Part shown: positions 44,587-54,882 of the stretch, piece by piece
Layout: each line of letters opens with the position of its first letter
Numbering within the stretch: the first letter of the stretch is position 1
Assembly (NCBI GenBank): GCA_030005635.1
Contig: JARUHP010000003.1
Coordinates: forward strand, 124,001 to 188,000
Length of the DNA: 64,000 nt
DNA from: Deltaproteobacteria bacterium IMCC39146
Lineage (GTDB): Bacteria > Desulfobacterota > Desulfuromonadia > Desulfuromonadales > BM103
Direction: 5' to 3'
The notes under the pieces: model-generated
Databases searched by the model: none
The model's input: the letters and a program-made list of their open reading frames with translations, nothing else
Told to the model about the DNA's origin: nothing
Made by a program: the position numbers and the translations under genes

Positions 44587-45870
44587 TTAAATTTTAAATT
44601 GTCCCGATTCGATCGCATCCTGAGTCACACTGCTCGACTCACCATCTGCTGTTCGTATCAGGGTCAGTTCTTCCTGTGATGCTTTGAGCACCAGCAGGTA
44701 ACGGTAATGCATGCGTTTGGCATAGTCGAGGCTGGCCGTCTGGTCGCGCTCGATTATGTCTCGGGCGACTGAAAAGCCCTGGTTGCGCAAGGTCGCTGCT
44801 AGCCTTTGCGCCGGCGCCTTGTCCTGCCCCGAGGAGAAGAGGAGGAAGTCCGTGCCTTCTTCTGCCCGTTCGTCAAGCTCCCTGTCGAGAGCAAAAAGCA
44901 GGTTGTACAGGTTGAAAGCAAACCCTGTGGCCGGCGATGAGAAGCCGTAGCGTTCCGTCAGGCCATCATAGCGGCCGCCGGAGCAGACATCTCTGCCAAA
45001 GCCAGACAGGAAACCCTGAAATACCAGCCCACTATGATAATCGAAACCGCGCATTTCACCAAGGTCTAAAGTGATATGCTCTTCAACACCGTACACGGTG
45101 AGGACTTCCAGAACCTTTTCCAGTTCATCCAGTGCCTTCTGTGACGCGGGATTGGAGATCGCCTTACGCGCCAGGTCTAGGGTCTCGCGACCACCGTAAA
45201 GCCTGGGCAAAGCGAGAAGCTCAGTGCGCTGCTGATCGTTTAGCGGCAGTGTCTTGAGCAGCTTCTGCAGGCCGGAAAGGTCCTTTGCCGTGATCGCAGT
45301 GCGCAGAGCCAGGGCCTGGCTCGCATCCAGGGGCAGGTCGTTCAGAATGCCGCGCAGGAATTCGACCTGGCCGATATCGATAGTGAACTCGGTGGCGCCG
45401 ACAGACTGCAAACACTTCACAGCCATGGCGATCATTTCCGCATCGGCTTCCGGACCGCTGAGCCCGATCAACTCCACTCCTGACTGGAAAACTTCACGGT
45501 CCTTGCCGAGGCGTTGCTCCGTATGCCTCAGAACGCGGCCGTTGTAGCAGAGTCGAAAGGGTAAGGGCATATCACGCATACGGGTCGCCGCAATTCTTGC
45601 AACCTGGGGCGTGATGTCCGGTGGGAATGCGACCAGGCGGCCGGTCTGGCGGTCATCAAAGCGAAAGGTGTTGGCGCGCAGGTCGCTACCCAGACCGAGC
45701 TCAAGAACGGCCAGGTCCTCGAGGATTGCCGGAGCTACAGGGCGGAAGCCCCAGGCCCTGTAGATGCTGCGCAAAGTGTTTTGCAGGTAGTCCAGTTTGG
45801 CCGCTTTAACCGGCAGGAAGTCTTTTACACCGGTTGGCAGTCGTGTCTCTATGATGTTAGGCACTTTCAC
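44587..45870 (-). CDS. hisZ: ATP phosphoribosyltransferase regulatory subunit
   Basis: 427 residues. It is a class II histidyl-tRNA-synthetase-like protein, with LPTGVKDFLPVKAAKLDYLQ at the start, RLCYNGRVLRH (motif 2) and GRDVCSGGRYDGL (motif 3). HisZ proteins lack tRNA charging and activate the short form of HisG, which is predicted to be elsewhere in this genome. The next gene downstream is purA, and serA lies 14 bases upstream. Confidence 0.9.
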   Translation of the reverse strand: MKVPNIIETRLPTGVKDFLPVKAAKLDYLQNTLRSIYRAWGFRPVAPAILEDLAVLELGLGSDLRANTFRFDDRQTGRLVAFPPDITPQVARIAATRMRDMPLPFRLCYNGRVLRHTEQRLGKDREVFQSGVELIGLSGPEADAEMIAMAVKCLQSVGATEFTIDIGQVEFLRGILNDLPLDASQALALRTAITAKDLSGLQKLLKTLPLNDQQRTELLALPRLYGGRETLDLARKAISNPASQKALDELEKVLEVLTVYGVEEHITLDLGEMRGFDYHSGLVFQGFLSGFGRDVCSGGRYDGLTERYGFSSPATGFAFNLYNLLFALDRELDERAEEGTDFLLFSSGQDKAPAQRLAATLRNQGFSVARDIIERDQTASLDYAKRMHYRYLLVLKASQEELTLIRTADGESSSVTQDAIESGQFKI

Positions 45871-45884
45871 GTCCTTCTAGAAAT

Positions 45885-47468
45885 TTATAAAATAATCTGG
45901 TGTGCGGCGACGATATATTCGTGGGCTCGCAATTTTTCCAGAGTTTCACCTGGAATGCAACTGTCAACATTAATCAAAGATACGGCCTGACCGTCGATCG
46001 AATGACGGGTCAGGTTCATGCCTGCGATATTGATTTTAGCTTCACCGAGCAGTTGGCCAATAAAACCGATGATTCCGGGATGATCCTCGTTGAAAAGGAC
46101 CAGGAGGTGGCCGTTGGGCAACGCCTCGACGTTACAGCCGTTGACGCGCACGATCCGGTAGTCGTCTTCTCCGAACAGGGCGCCACAAACGGAATTCTCG
46201 CCGTCAGCGCCGACAACTTCCAGGCGGATCATGCTGGAAAAGCCGCGGGTCGATTGGCTGCGGGTCTCGGTGACGCGAATGCAGCGTTCTTTGGCCAGAA
46301 ACGGAGCATTTATAAAGTTAACTTCGGAGCCGACCATCGGTTTGAGGATGCCTTTCAGGGCGGCCATGGTCAAAGGCTCGGTCGGGTTGTTGGTCACAGT
46401 GCCTGCATATTCAATGCGCACTTCTTTAAGCCCCTTGCCATAGAGTTGCGCCAGGAACGAGCCAAGACGTTCGGCCAGCTCCAGGTGGGGACGTAAGGTT
46501 GCCAGCAGGTCGGCGCTGATCGAGGGGACGTTAACCGCGTTGACGATGATGCCTTTGGTCAGCAGGTCAACCACCTGGTTTGCAACCTGTACGGTGACAT
46601 TCACCTGTGCGTCTCGGGTTGCGGTGCGTAAATGTGGAGTACAGATAACCTGCTCAAGTTTCAGTAAAGGGTTGTCAGCTCCCGGGGGCTCTTTGCTGAA
46701 GACATCGATTGCGGCTCCGGCAACACGACCTGACTTGATTGCCTCGGCCAATGCTTCTTCATCAATCAGGCCTCCTGTTGCACAATTGATGACATGACAA
46801 CCGGGCTTGATACGTGCCAGTGTTTCACTGTTGAGGATATTGGCGGTCTCCGCGTTGTACGGAGTATGCAAGGTTAAAAAGTCGGAGCGACTCAGCAAAT
46901 CCTCAAAGCCGACCTGTTCTGCACCGAGTGTGCGGACAGTATCTTCGGTCAGGTACGGATCGTAAACAAATGGCTTCATCTTCAGGGCAAGGGCTCGCTC
47001 AATAACCAACCGGCCAATCTTTCCTGCGCCCAGGACGCCGAGAGTTTTCCCCGCGACCTCGATGCCGAGGAAACGATCAGCTTCCCATTCGCCGTTCTTG
47101 GTCGATTGACTGGCCGCCGGGATCTGTCTGGCCAGGGCAAATATCATGGCGATCGTATGCTCGGCAGTGGTGGTGGTACTGCCGAACGGGGTGTGCATAA
47201 CCACGACCCCTTTGCGGTTGGCCGCTTCCAGATCGAGGTTTCTGGTGCCTACTCCGGCGCGGCCAATGACCTGCAGTTTGTTGGCCGCCTGAAAGAGCTC
47301 TTCTGTGATGGCCGTTCCGCTACGTACGATCAGTGCATCAACTTCGGCAACGGCCTCCAGGAGTTGTTCTGCCGTCAGGCCGGGCTGGTAGTCAAGCTCT
47401 ATACCTGCGGCTTGTTCGAGAACCTGTAGCCCTTCGCTGGGGAATTTGTCAGAAACGAGTACTCTCAT
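45885..47468 (-). CDS. serA: D-3-phosphoglycerate dehydrogenase
   Basis: 527 residues from ATG 47468 (MRVLVSDKFPSEGLQVL), preferred over a longer frame because it matches the family start. It begins serine synthesis. NAD-binding LGVLGAGKIGRLV, RAGVGTRNLDLEA, the catalytic Arg/Glu/His region (ATGGLIDEEALAEAI, CTPHLRTATRDAQ), an intervening allosteric domain and a C-terminal ACT domain (FNEDHPGIIGFIGQLL) that binds serine are all present. It is the long, ACT-regulated type. Confidence 0.96.
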   Translation of the reverse strand: MRVLVSDKFPSEGLQVLEQAAGIELDYQPGLTAEQLLEAVAEVDALIVRSGTAITEELFQAANKLQVIGRAGVGTRNLDLEAANRKGVVVMHTPFGSTTTTAEHTIAMIFALARQIPAASQSTKNGEWEADRFLGIEVAGKTLGVLGAGKIGRLVIERALALKMKPFVYDPYLTEDTVRTLGAEQVGFEDLLSRSDFLTLHTPYNAETANILNSETLARIKPGCHVINCATGGLIDEEALAEAIKSGRVAGAAIDVFSKEPPGADNPLLKLEQVICTPHLRTATRDAQVNVTVQVANQVVDLLTKGIIVNAVNVPSISADLLATLRPHLELAERLGSFLAQLYGKGLKEVRIEYAGTVTNNPTEPLTMAALKGILKPMVGSEVNFINAPFLAKERCIRVTETRSQSTRGFSSMIRLEVVGADGENSVCGALFGEDDYRIVRVNGCNVEALPNGHLLVLFNEDHPGIIGFIGQLLGEAKINIAGMNLTRHSIDGQAVSLINVDSCIPGETLEKLRAHEYIVAAHQIIL

Positions 47469-47591
47469 GGCGCAGACCCATAGCTGTTTGGAAGAGGTGG
47501 ATGAATAAGTGATAAGACAACACAATAAACTAGCAATCGACCCCTCCTCTGTCAAGGTGAAAGGCCGGTGCTGTAAATGACTGAATCGGCA

Positions 47592-49097
47592 TCATTTTGT
47601 ATTCGATAAATTCTTTAGAAATGAGATCAGTAAACGCACGCCAACACCGGTGCCACCCTTGGGTGTGTAGGGGGTTGACTGGTCGCGCCAGGCCGTGCCG
47701 GCGATGTCGAGGTGGGCCCACTGGAAGTCCTTGGTAAACTTCTTCAGAAAGGCCGCAGCCGTAATGGTCCCTGCCGGACGCCCTCCCGTATTTTTTACAT
47801 CGGCCACGTCACTCTTGATCAGCTGGTCATAGTCCTCCCAGAGCGGTAGTTGCCAAAGTCGCTCGCCGCTATCGTCACCGGCTGCCAACAAGGCGTCCAC
47901 GAGTTCCTGATCATTGCCAAGAACCGCTGTCGCATGATGCCCTAAAGCGATGATGCAGGCGCCGGTCAGGGTCGCCAGGTCGACGACCAGTTTTGGCTCG
48001 TAGCGTTTTGCATAAGTCAGGGCGTCGGCGAGTATCAGGCGGCCTTCTGCGTCAGTATTAAGAACTTCAATTGTCTGGCCGGAGAGGCTGGTGAGGATGT
48101 CTCCTGGTCTGTAGGCGGTTGCCGAGGGCATATTTTCAACAGCGGGAACGATGCCCACCAGGTTGACCGGCAGCTCCAGAAGAGAGGCTGCCAACATGGT
48201 GCCGATGACCGCTGCACCACCGGCCATGTCCATCTTCATCTCATCCATCTTTTCGCCCGGCTTCAACGATATTCCGCCTGAGTCAAATGTGACGCCCTTG
48301 CCCACCAGGGCCACCGGCGCTTCGTCTTTGTGACTACCTTTATGCTCGAGAATAATCAGGCGCGGCTCGCGTTCACTACCCTGGGCCACAGCGAGAAGAG
48401 CACCGCAGCCTTCCTCGGCTAATTCTTTCTGACCGAGGACTTTGAAATTAAGTGTGCTTTGCTTTGCTGCAGCCTGTGCCTGTTCGGCGAGGTATGCGGG
48501 TGACTTGATGTTACCCGGCGCATTGACGAGATCTCGCGCCAGGATCACCGCCTGACAGATCTTTCGTGCGTTTTCAACGGCAGCCTCGCAGCTTTTTTTG
48601 TCTTGTCCCTCCGTGATTATCAGAGTGACTGCTTTTGGCAATTTACGAGCATTTTTCGTTTCTTCTCCAAGGAACAAGTCGTAACGGTAGCTGGCTAACA
48701 GAAGCCCTTCTGCCAAAGCCTGGAACGGAGCGCTATGCTTGTTCTCTGCGCACTGAAAAGGTAAAGCAAAGGCCATCTGACCGAATTTTTTCTCGGTGAC
48801 ACTATTCATGGCCTGTCCGGCCGCGCGACGAATCTTCTCGTCGGTGATTTTTTCTGCTTGGCCAAGGCCGACGAGGAGCACCCGCTCTGCTGGCAGATGT
48901 CCTGCTGGCTGAAAGAGGATCTGTTCACCCTCTTTGGCGGAGAACTCGCCATTGCGCTTCGCCTTGATGAGCAGACCGCCGAGTTTCTGGTCCAGTTCTT
49001 TCAAGAGCGGTGCGGTAAAGTCCTTCTCGCAGAGGCCGATGACCATACATGAGGTTTTTATTTGTAGCGGGGATGTTTTGCGAATTTTTATGTCCAT
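47592..49097 (-). CDS. pepA: Leucyl aminopeptidase (M17)
   Basis: 501 residues. The C-terminal catalytic domain carries VGKGVTFDSGGISLKP, MDMAGGAAVIGTM and the M17 signature NTDAEGRLILADAL, which hold two metal ions. It removes N-terminal residues from peptides in the cytoplasm; relatives also serve in site-specific recombination or as DNA-binding proteins. TTAAGGAG-like sequence is near the ATG. A 300-base gap separates it from the divergent HD-GYP gene. Confidence 0.95.
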   Translation of the reverse strand: MDIKIRKTSPLQIKTSCMVIGLCEKDFTAPLLKELDQKLGGLLIKAKRNGEFSAKEGEQILFQPAGHLPAERVLLVGLGQAEKITDEKIRRAAGQAMNSVTEKKFGQMAFALPFQCAENKHSAPFQALAEGLLLASYRYDLFLGEETKNARKLPKAVTLIITEGQDKKSCEAAVENARKICQAVILARDLVNAPGNIKSPAYLAEQAQAAAKQSTLNFKVLGQKELAEEGCGALLAVAQGSEREPRLIILEHKGSHKDEAPVALVGKGVTFDSGGISLKPGEKMDEMKMDMAGGAAVIGTMLAASLLELPVNLVGIVPAVENMPSATAYRPGDILTSLSGQTIEVLNTDAEGRLILADALTYAKRYEPKLVVDLATLTGACIIALGHHATAVLGNDQELVDALLAAGDDSGERLWQLPLWEDYDQLIKSDVADVKNTGGRPAGTITAAAFLKKFTKDFQWAHLDIAGTAWRDQSTPYTPKGGTGVGVRLLISFLKNLSNTK

Positions 49098-49405
49098 CTT
49101 AACTCTCCTTGAAAATGAACTCAGACTGTTTTCGTTGATGATGATAAGCGGGTTTTTAGCTTTTGGCTAGTTGTATCTATGGTTTTCAAGTTAAGTACCC
49201 TGCCTCTTTTTCATCTGAGCCGCCTCTGTGAAGTCTCTTTCCGGGCGCTCTGCTGAGCGACTATTCAATGTAAAAATAGCACTTCCCGGTTGCGCTTGTC
49301 TTTGTTCCTGAGATATGTTCTCTTCCAGACTGTCTCTTCAAACCATCTTCCCGGTCTGAATGGTTGTCCCCAGGACATCTCCGCGTCTGGAAGCCCTGAA
49401 CTGTC
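49098..49405. other. Divergent intergenic region between pepA and the HD-GYP gene
   Basis: Promoters for both directions must lie here. I see no clear sigma-70 pair, repeat, small ORF or terminator in it. Confidence 0.4.
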
Positions 49406-50848
49406 ATGCGTCAATTAGTTAAAGCCGCTCAATCCTTATTCTCCCAGCGCTCCGGCGCGTTGCAAAGTGAAAGCTCCTCTGCTGGTTTTTTTAGGGGTAT
49501 TCGTTTCCGTCTCGTTTCGTTCGTTCTGTCGTTACTTGTAGTTACGACCTTCAGCGTCTCGTTTATTGTTGTGCAAATTCTGGATTCCGCCCTGCTGGAT
49601 TCTCTCGTCAAACGGGGAAGTGCTATCACACAGGCCGCTGCCGTCCCCGCTGGCTTCAGCCTGTTGGAGAATAATCGTCTGGCAATGGATAATCTCGTTG
49701 CCCAGATAAAAGCCTCCCAGCCAGAACTGGTGTATGTCGCTATTCTGGACCTTGAAAACACTATCCTTGCTCATAATCGACTGGACCGGCTTGGCGAACA
49801 ACTCCCTTCTTTAACAGGAGAGTCGATAGCCCCTGCTCATGATGTTGCCATTGTTAGGGGTCAATATGAAGGGGTTGATAGTTTTGAGTTCAGTCGTCCG
49901 ATCTATTTTGCAGACCAGCATGTGGGGAGTGTCATTGTTGCAATCAGCGCCAGCCAGTTAATGGCGTCGAAGGCTTTGGCGCATCGGCAAATTTTCACGG
50001 TCGCCACCTTTGTAACGATCCTAGCCTTGCTCGGCGCGATTCTGATTTCAATGATCTTCACACGCCCCATCGAGCGTTTGGCTGAGGGCGTTTCAAGGCT
50101 GCAGAAAGATGAGTATGTTGATGATGTTCCGGTTCGGTCGCGCAATGAGCTGGGAATGTTGATTCGCAACTTCAACAAGATGGCGAGGACGATCCAGAAG
50201 CAGAAAACAAGCCTGCAGGGCTATGCGGAGGATCTGGAATCGTCATACAATGATATCGTTAGAATTCTGGCAGCGGCTCTCGATGCCCGGGATAATTACA
50301 CCTATGGGCATTCGGCCCGTGTTGCGCGTTTTGCTATCGCTGTCGCCGAGAGCCTTGAATTTACCCGGGAAGAATTAAAGGAACTGGAGATGGAGTGTTT
50401 GCTTCATGATATAGGCAAGATCCATGTCAGAGACGCTGTACTCAATAAGCAGTGCAACCTTGATCAGAAAGAGTCTCTGGAGATCTCCCAGCACCCTTTG
50501 TTGGGCTCACAGATCCTTGAACTTGCACCTTCGTTGCATAAATATATTCCTGGTGTAAAGCACCACCACGAGCGTTTTGACGGGACAGGCTACCCTGACC
50601 GGCTTAGTGGCGACGAGATCCCTGTACACGCCCAGATCATTGCTCTGGCAGATACTTATGACGCCATGACAAGTTCGAGGCCCTACCGAAAGGGCCTCAA
50701 CCAGGAAAAGGCGATTGCAGAAATCAGGCGCTGTAGCGGTAGTCAGTTTAACCCGAAGCTTGCTGAAATCTTTATCGATGTCGTTCCTGTTATTGCTGCC
50801 CAGTTAGTGGACGATCGGTTGCCCTTGGAGTCGCTATGCGTATCGTAA
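49406..50848 (+). CDS. Membrane HAMP HD-GYP protein (putative c-di-GMP phosphodiesterase)
   Basis: 480 residues. Two membrane helices (about 33-56 and 193-216) enclose a periplasmic sensor region of about 135 residues. A HAMP linker follows (RPIERLAEGVSRLQ), then an HD-GYP domain (about 290-470) with GHSARVARFAI, the HD pair in LLHDIGKIHV, and HHERFDGTGYP. The GYP and HD motifs are complete, so it should bind metals and hydrolyse c-di-GMP or 3',3'-cGAMP. Its end overlaps the following lipoprotein gene by 13 bases. In view of the GEMM riboswitch and PilZ protein in this window, a cyclic-dinucleotide role is coherent. Confidence 0.9.
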   Translation: MRQLVKAAQSLFSQRSGALQSESSSAGFFRGIRFRLVSFVLSLLVVTTFSVSFIVVQILDSALLDSLVKRGSAITQAAAVPAGFSLLENNRLAMDNLVAQIKASQPELVYVAILDLENTILAHNRLDRLGEQLPSLTGESIAPAHDVAIVRGQYEGVDSFEFSRPIYFADQHVGSVIVAISASQLMASKALAHRQIFTVATFVTILALLGAILISMIFTRPIERLAEGVSRLQKDEYVDDVPVRSRNELGMLIRNFNKMARTIQKQKTSLQGYAEDLESSYNDIVRILAAALDARDNYTYGHSARVARFAIAVAESLEFTREELKELEMECLLHDIGKIHVRDAVLNKQCNLDQKESLEISQHPLLGSQILELAPSLHKYIPGVKHHHERFDGTGYPDRLSGDEIPVHAQIIALADTYDAMTSSRPYRKGLNQEKAIAEIRRCSGSQFNPKLAEIFIDVVPVIAAQLVDDRLPLESLCVS

Positions 50849-51432
50849 CTTTTACAGGTGTTTGTTGCCTGACCCTCACGCTGTTGTTTTCCGGTTGTTC
50901 ACCTGTGATCAATGTCCCTGGTCCTGCAGCGACGGTTGAGAAGGACAACGCAATCCAGGATGCCCGTAAGACCATCGAACGGCTCTTGGCCGAAGGCTCT
51001 TTGACGAAGGCCCACGATGCTCTTCGTGACGCTTTAGGTGGTGACACCAAGGAAACTTCGTTGGCAGATCTTTACACGCAAGTGGAGAATCGTCTTTTAG
51101 GAGAGGCCGCGCGGGCTGAGGGGGAAGGTCACTTTGATACGGCCGGCAGCTTCTACCGCATGGCTTTAGGCCTCTATCCGAAGAGGTCACAACTTCGAAC
51201 AGCTTTAGTTATGACTGAAGAAGCGGTCAAACTGAAGATTGATGAGTGTGCGGATGAACTGATGAAAAGCGGTTTGGTTGCTTATCGGGAAGGCGACTTG
51301 GCAGAGGCTGTGGCTGTTTGGGAAAAAATTGCCCCCTTCTACCCGGATTACTCCCCTTCTAAAGTTGCAATTGAGACATCTAAACAGCAAATTGAAAATC
51401 TCGAAAGATTGGCCCCAGATAAAGCGAACTGA
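50836..51432 (+). CDS. TPR-like lipoprotein
   Basis: 198 residues. Signal and lipobox: CLTLTLLFSGC. The mature protein is helical with TPR-like units (GHFDTAGSFYRMALGLYPKR and GDLAEAVAVWEKIAPFYPDY). It starts inside the last codons of the HD-GYP gene, so the two are translationally coupled; it may help the sensor or act independently at the outer membrane. Function unknown. Confidence 0.8.
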   Translation: MRIVTFTGVCCLTLTLLFSGCSPVINVPGPAATVEKDNAIQDARKTIERLLAEGSLTKAHDALRDALGGDTKETSLADLYTQVENRLLGEAARAEGEGHFDTAGSFYRMALGLYPKRSQLRTALVMTEEAVKLKIDECADELMKSGLVAYREGDLAEAVAVWEKIAPFYPDYSPSKVAIETSKQQIENLERLAPDKAN

Positions 51433-51567
51433 TTGGCGACTCTTTGGGTCTTCAATGCATTTTAACGGTGGTTTTCTTTCTCCCCTCAGCTTTTGACATT
51501 TTCTTTTCGGTCGCTAGACTGTTATCTGGGCTTGTTCTAATCTGTTCTATGGTTACAGGAGGTTTCG

Positions 51568-52440
51568 ATGTCAATGCAACGGTTGTGGCTAGGTTTGAGA
51601 GTCGGGCTGATTCTCTGTTTTACATTCTCCTTGGGCGCTTGTCAGTCTGGGCTGTCATCATCAGAGACGTTTGGTCAGGCAAGTGTTCCCGGCGTTCTAT
51701 GGGTCGGCGATTATGTTGATGGACAGGGCAAAACGGGGCTTCGGGGGCATGTCGTCCACAAAGCCGATGGCTCACCTCTGGACGGGGTGTATGTCAACAT
51801 CTATCCTGATACCATCTCAAACCTGCTGGGCCCTTCCCAATTCATCTCCACTCCGACCGACAAAAATGGCTACTACGAATTGGAGGTTCCGGAAGGAGTC
51901 TACTATGTGGTTGCCCGTAAGCGGCAAAGCGGTCAGTCAACCGGCCCTCTTTCTTCGGGAGATTACTACTCCGAACACCAACGCCTGGTCACCCGGGTAG
52001 AAAAGGGTAAATTTGTTGAGATCGAAGTGCCCGTGATTGTTATGAAAGCGCCGATGTTTTTCAAAAGCAGGGTGGTCGATAAAGAGACGGATACCGGCAT
52101 CAGCGGTGTCCTGACCGATGTGACCGGCAAACCGATTATGGGTGGTTTTGCCATGGCGTACAGCGATAAGGAAATGAAACGGCTCCCCGATTACGCTTCA
52201 ACACTCTCCGATGAGCAGGGTCGATTTACCATCTATCTTCCTGAAGGCGGGAACTACTATCTGGCGGCACGCATTCATGCCTGGGATATGCCGAGCCCGG
52301 GTGAGCCTTACGGTAAGCTGGGCGACGACGACCCGACTTTGCTGAAAGTGGCCACTGGCAATTTTATCAAAGATGTAAGCATCGTGATGACGCCTTTTTC
52401 AGGGGCTTATCAGCCAGGCAAGAGTCAACGTCCTTTTTAA
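51568..52440 (+). CDS. Lipoprotein with carboxypeptidase-regulatory-like domains
   Basis: 290 residues. The N-terminus ends in the lipobox LGAC at about residue 25. Two domains of the carboxypeptidase regulatory (CNA-B-like) fold are visible: GLRGHVVHKADGSPLDGVYV with YELEVPEGVYYVVARK, and GISGVLTDVTGKPIMGGFAM with FTIYLPEGGNYYLAAR. Such domains bind surfaces or sugars; no enzyme motif is present. GGAGG lies 8 bases before the ATG. It is about 135 bases behind the TPR lipoprotein and may share its transcript. A strong terminator follows. Confidence 0.82.
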   Translation: MSMQRLWLGLRVGLILCFTFSLGACQSGLSSSETFGQASVPGVLWVGDYVDGQGKTGLRGHVVHKADGSPLDGVYVNIYPDTISNLLGPSQFISTPTDKNGYYELEVPEGVYYVVARKRQSGQSTGPLSSGDYYSEHQRLVTRVEKGKFVEIEVPVIVMKAPMFFKSRVVDKETDTGISGVLTDVTGKPIMGGFAMAYSDKEMKRLPDYASTLSDEQGRFTIYLPEGGNYYLAARIHAWDMPSPGEPYGKLGDDDPTLLKVATGNFIKDVSIVMTPFSGAYQPGKSQRPF

Positions 52441-52467
52441 GGCAGAAACTTTTGCCGAAAGCGCTAA

Positions 52468-52515
52468 CAACGTAAAGAGCCCGACCTCATAAATGAAGTC
52501 GGGCTCTTTACGTTG
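52468..52515. terminator. Bidirectional terminator between the lipoprotein gene and hemL
   Basis: An 18-bp perfect stem (CAACGTAAAGAGCCCGAC at 52468-52485 with its complement at 52498-52515). It lies between converging genes. T-runs are short, but the stem is exceptionally long. Confidence 0.8.
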
Positions 52516-52532
52516 TTGCTTATAAACCTCTT

Positions 52533-53816
52533 CTAAAGTGTTCTGAAGGCTTTGCTTGCGGCTTCGATCGTCTTGTCGAGATCTTCCTGAGAGTGAGCGA
52601 TACTCATGAAACCGGCTTCGTACTGCGAGGGTGCGAGGTTGATGCCCTGGTCGAGCATGCTGCGGAAAAACCTGGAGAAGATCTCAGGTGTTCCCGGTTT
52701 GACATCGCTGAAGTTGAATACTTCCTCCGCCTGGAAAAAGGTGCAGAACATGCCGCCCACCCGCTGTAGAGAGGTGGGGACATTGGCGCTTGCTGCCGCT
52801 TGCTGCAGCCCTTTGCAGAGATATGAGCTTTTCTCCTCAAGCTGTTCGTAGAAGCCTTCCTGTTTGAGCAGTTCCAGTGTCGCGATACCGGCGCTCATGG
52901 CCAGAGGGTTTCCCGAAAGGGTCCCCGCCTGGTAGACGCCGCCATCTGGAGAGAGACTTGTCATGATCTCCCGCTTGCCGCCGAAGGCGCCAACCGGGAG
53001 TCCGCCACCGATGATTTTGCCGAGGCAGACCAAATCACCGCGCACCTTGAATCGCTCCTGGGCACCACCGTAGGCGACCCGGAAGCCGGTCATAACTTCG
53101 TCGATAATTAATACAATGCCTTCGGCATCGCAAAGCTGACGCAACCCCTCGAGAAAACCAGCTCTTGGTGCCACGCAGCCCATGTTGCCGGCAATTGCTT
53201 CCAGGATGATGCAGGCGATTTCGCCCTTGTTGGAGGCCACCACCGCTTTGGTCTCTTCGAGGTTGTTGTAGGTGGCTGTCAGGGTGAGTTTGGCGAAATC
53301 CGCGGGGACGCCTGGGGAGGTCGGTACTCCGAAGGTGGCCAGTCCGCTGCCGGCTTTTACCAGCAGGGAGTCGGCGTGACCGTGATAACAGCCGTCGAAC
53401 TTGAGGATTTTGTCCCGGCCGGTGTAGCCACGAGCCAGACGGATGGCGCTCATGGTGGCTTCGGTTCCAGAGGAGACCATGCGTACCATTTCAATATTCG
53501 GATAGGCGTCGCAGACCATTTCGGCCAGTTGTGTCTCGCGGGCCGTGGGTGCGCCGAAAGAAGCGCCAGTTGCCGCTGTTTTCTGAATGGCTTCAACGAC
53601 CTTGGGGTGGCAATGGCCCAGAATCATTGGTCCCCAGGAACCGACGTAATCAATATAGGCGTTATCGTCGGCGTCGAAAATTTTCGAACCAGCGGCCCGG
53701 GAAATGAAGATTGGCTCACAGCCAACAGACTTGAAGGCCCGGACCGGGCTGTTGACACCACCCGGGATCACTTGTTGTGCCTTGGCAAAAAGGGCGGAAG
53801 ACTTCTGGTGGTTCAT
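52533..53816 (-). CDS. hemL: Glutamate-1-semialdehyde 2,1-aminomutase
   Basis: 427 residues. It forms 5-aminolevulinate and so completes the C5 route begun by HemA. PLP-dependent class III aminotransferase fold: [47 protein letters not shown] and the PLP Lys in [28 protein letters not shown] precedes the ATG. It is separate from the main haem cluster, 12 kb away. Confidence 0.97.
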   Translation of the reverse strand: MNHQKSSALFAKAQQVIPGGVNSPVRAFKSVGCEPIFISRAAGSKIFDADDNAYIDYVGSWGPMILGHCHPKVVEAIQKTAATGASFGAPTARETQLAEMVCDAYPNIEMVRMVSSGTEATMSAIRLARGYTGRDKILKFDGCYHGHADSLLVKAGSGLATFGVPTSPGVPADFAKLTLTATYNNLEETKAVVASNKGEIACIILEAIAGNMGCVAPRAGFLEGLRQLCDAEGIVLIIDEVMTGFRVAYGGAQERFKVRGDLVCLGKIIGGGLPVGAFGGKREIMTSLSPDGGVYQAGTLSGNPLAMSAGIATLELLKQEGFYEQLEEKSSYLCKGLQQAAASANVPTSLQRVGGMFCTFFQAEEVFNFSDVKPGTPEIFSRFFRSMLDQGINLAPSQYEAGFMSIAHSQEDLDKTIEAASKAFRTL

Positions 53817-54270
53817 AGCGGCTCCTTAAAGAACTTGCTTGCGTTGGAAAGTATGACAGCTTCGACAGGTCTATGATCGGTGGCTGCAGGACCCTTAGGG
53901 TCGTTTCATCTCCGCCGTTTTCGACGTGTCTCAAAGTGTGGCTTGGTTGCTCCTCTATGTCAGGTTGACACCTGTTAACATAGCAACCAGAGACTGTCAA
54001 GATAACGCCTGTTTTCGCTTAGGGTCAACGGTCGGTCTGGTTTTGTTTTTAATGTTTTAGTTTAACTAAAATGTTGCCGTGCGCTTTGTGGCGATCTGTA
54101 AAAAATAAGCCTATATTAATTTTAGCCTTACCCGATCCTTGTGTCGGTTGCCTTCTGTTCCCTTTTGAAGTAAAACTAAAAGATTATTATTGTATACCGT
54201 TTGACTTTGCAGGATAACTGCTTTATAACCGCTGGTCAGACCAATTTACAGGGTAGGGTATTTAAGGTGT
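53817..54270. promoter_or_regulatory. Divergent region between hemL and rnfA with an inverted repeat
   Basis: TTTTAGTT (54055-54062), one base, AACTAAAA (54064-54071) form a 17-base inverted repeat that could be a regulator site for the rnf operon; AAACTAAAAG recurs as a half site near 54172. No clear promoter pair was assigned. No gene is seen. Confidence 0.35.
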
Positions 54271-54852
54271 ATGACTGATCTTTTTGTCATTTTGGTAAGC
54301 GCAATCTTTGTCAACAACTTCGTGTTGGCGCGCTTCCTCGGCATCTGTCCATTTCTCGGCGTTTCCAAGAAGGTAGAAACCGCTATGGGAATGGGGATGG
54401 CGGTTACCTTTGTCATGACTGTGGCTACGGTGGTGACCTGGTTTGTCCAGTATTTTGTCCTGATCCCTTTCGGTATCGAATATCTGCAGACAATTGCTTT
54501 CATCCTGGTGATTGCCTCCCTGGTTCAGTTGGTGGAGATGGTTATCCAGAAGGTCAGCCCGGTTCTCTACCAGTCTCTGGGAATCTTCCTGCCACTGATT
54601 ACCACCAACTGTGCGGTTCTTGGCCTGGCCGTTCTCAATATCCAAAAAGATTACACGTTTCTCGAGGGCATCGTCTTTGCTATCGGTGCCGCCCTCGGTT
54701 TTACCCTTGCCATAGTACTCTTTGCCGGTTTGCGTGAACGGCTTGAACTCTGTGCTGTGCCGCAGAGTTTCCGTGGCACCGCCATTGCTCTGGTTACCGC
54801 TGGCCTTCTGTCCCTGGCCTTTATGGGTTTTGCCGGCCTGGTCAAAGGGTAG
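54271..54852 (+). CDS. rnfA: Rnf complex subunit A
   Basis: 193 residues with six membrane helices, the normal RnfA/RsxA size. It opens [32 protein letters not shown], the family signature, with Cys in the first and middle helices ([11 protein letters not shown]) that hold a membrane 2Fe-2S centre with RnfE. Rnf couples electron flow between ferredoxin and NAD to ion transport. Gene order A-B-C-D-G-E is the proteobacterial one, not the CDGEAB order of acetogens. AAGGTG precedes the ATG. Confidence 0.96.
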   Translation: MTDLFVILVSAIFVNNFVLARFLGICPFLGVSKKVETAMGMGMAVTFVMTVATVVTWFVQYFVLIPFGIEYLQTIAFILVIASLVQLVEMVIQKVSPVLYQSLGIFLPLITTNCAVLGLAVLNIQKDYTFLEGIVFAIGAALGFTLAIVLFAGLRERLELCAVPQSFRGTAIALVTAGLLSLAFMGFAGLVKG

Positions 54853-54882
54853 GTCTCATAATATGACGTCCAAGGTAGTTTT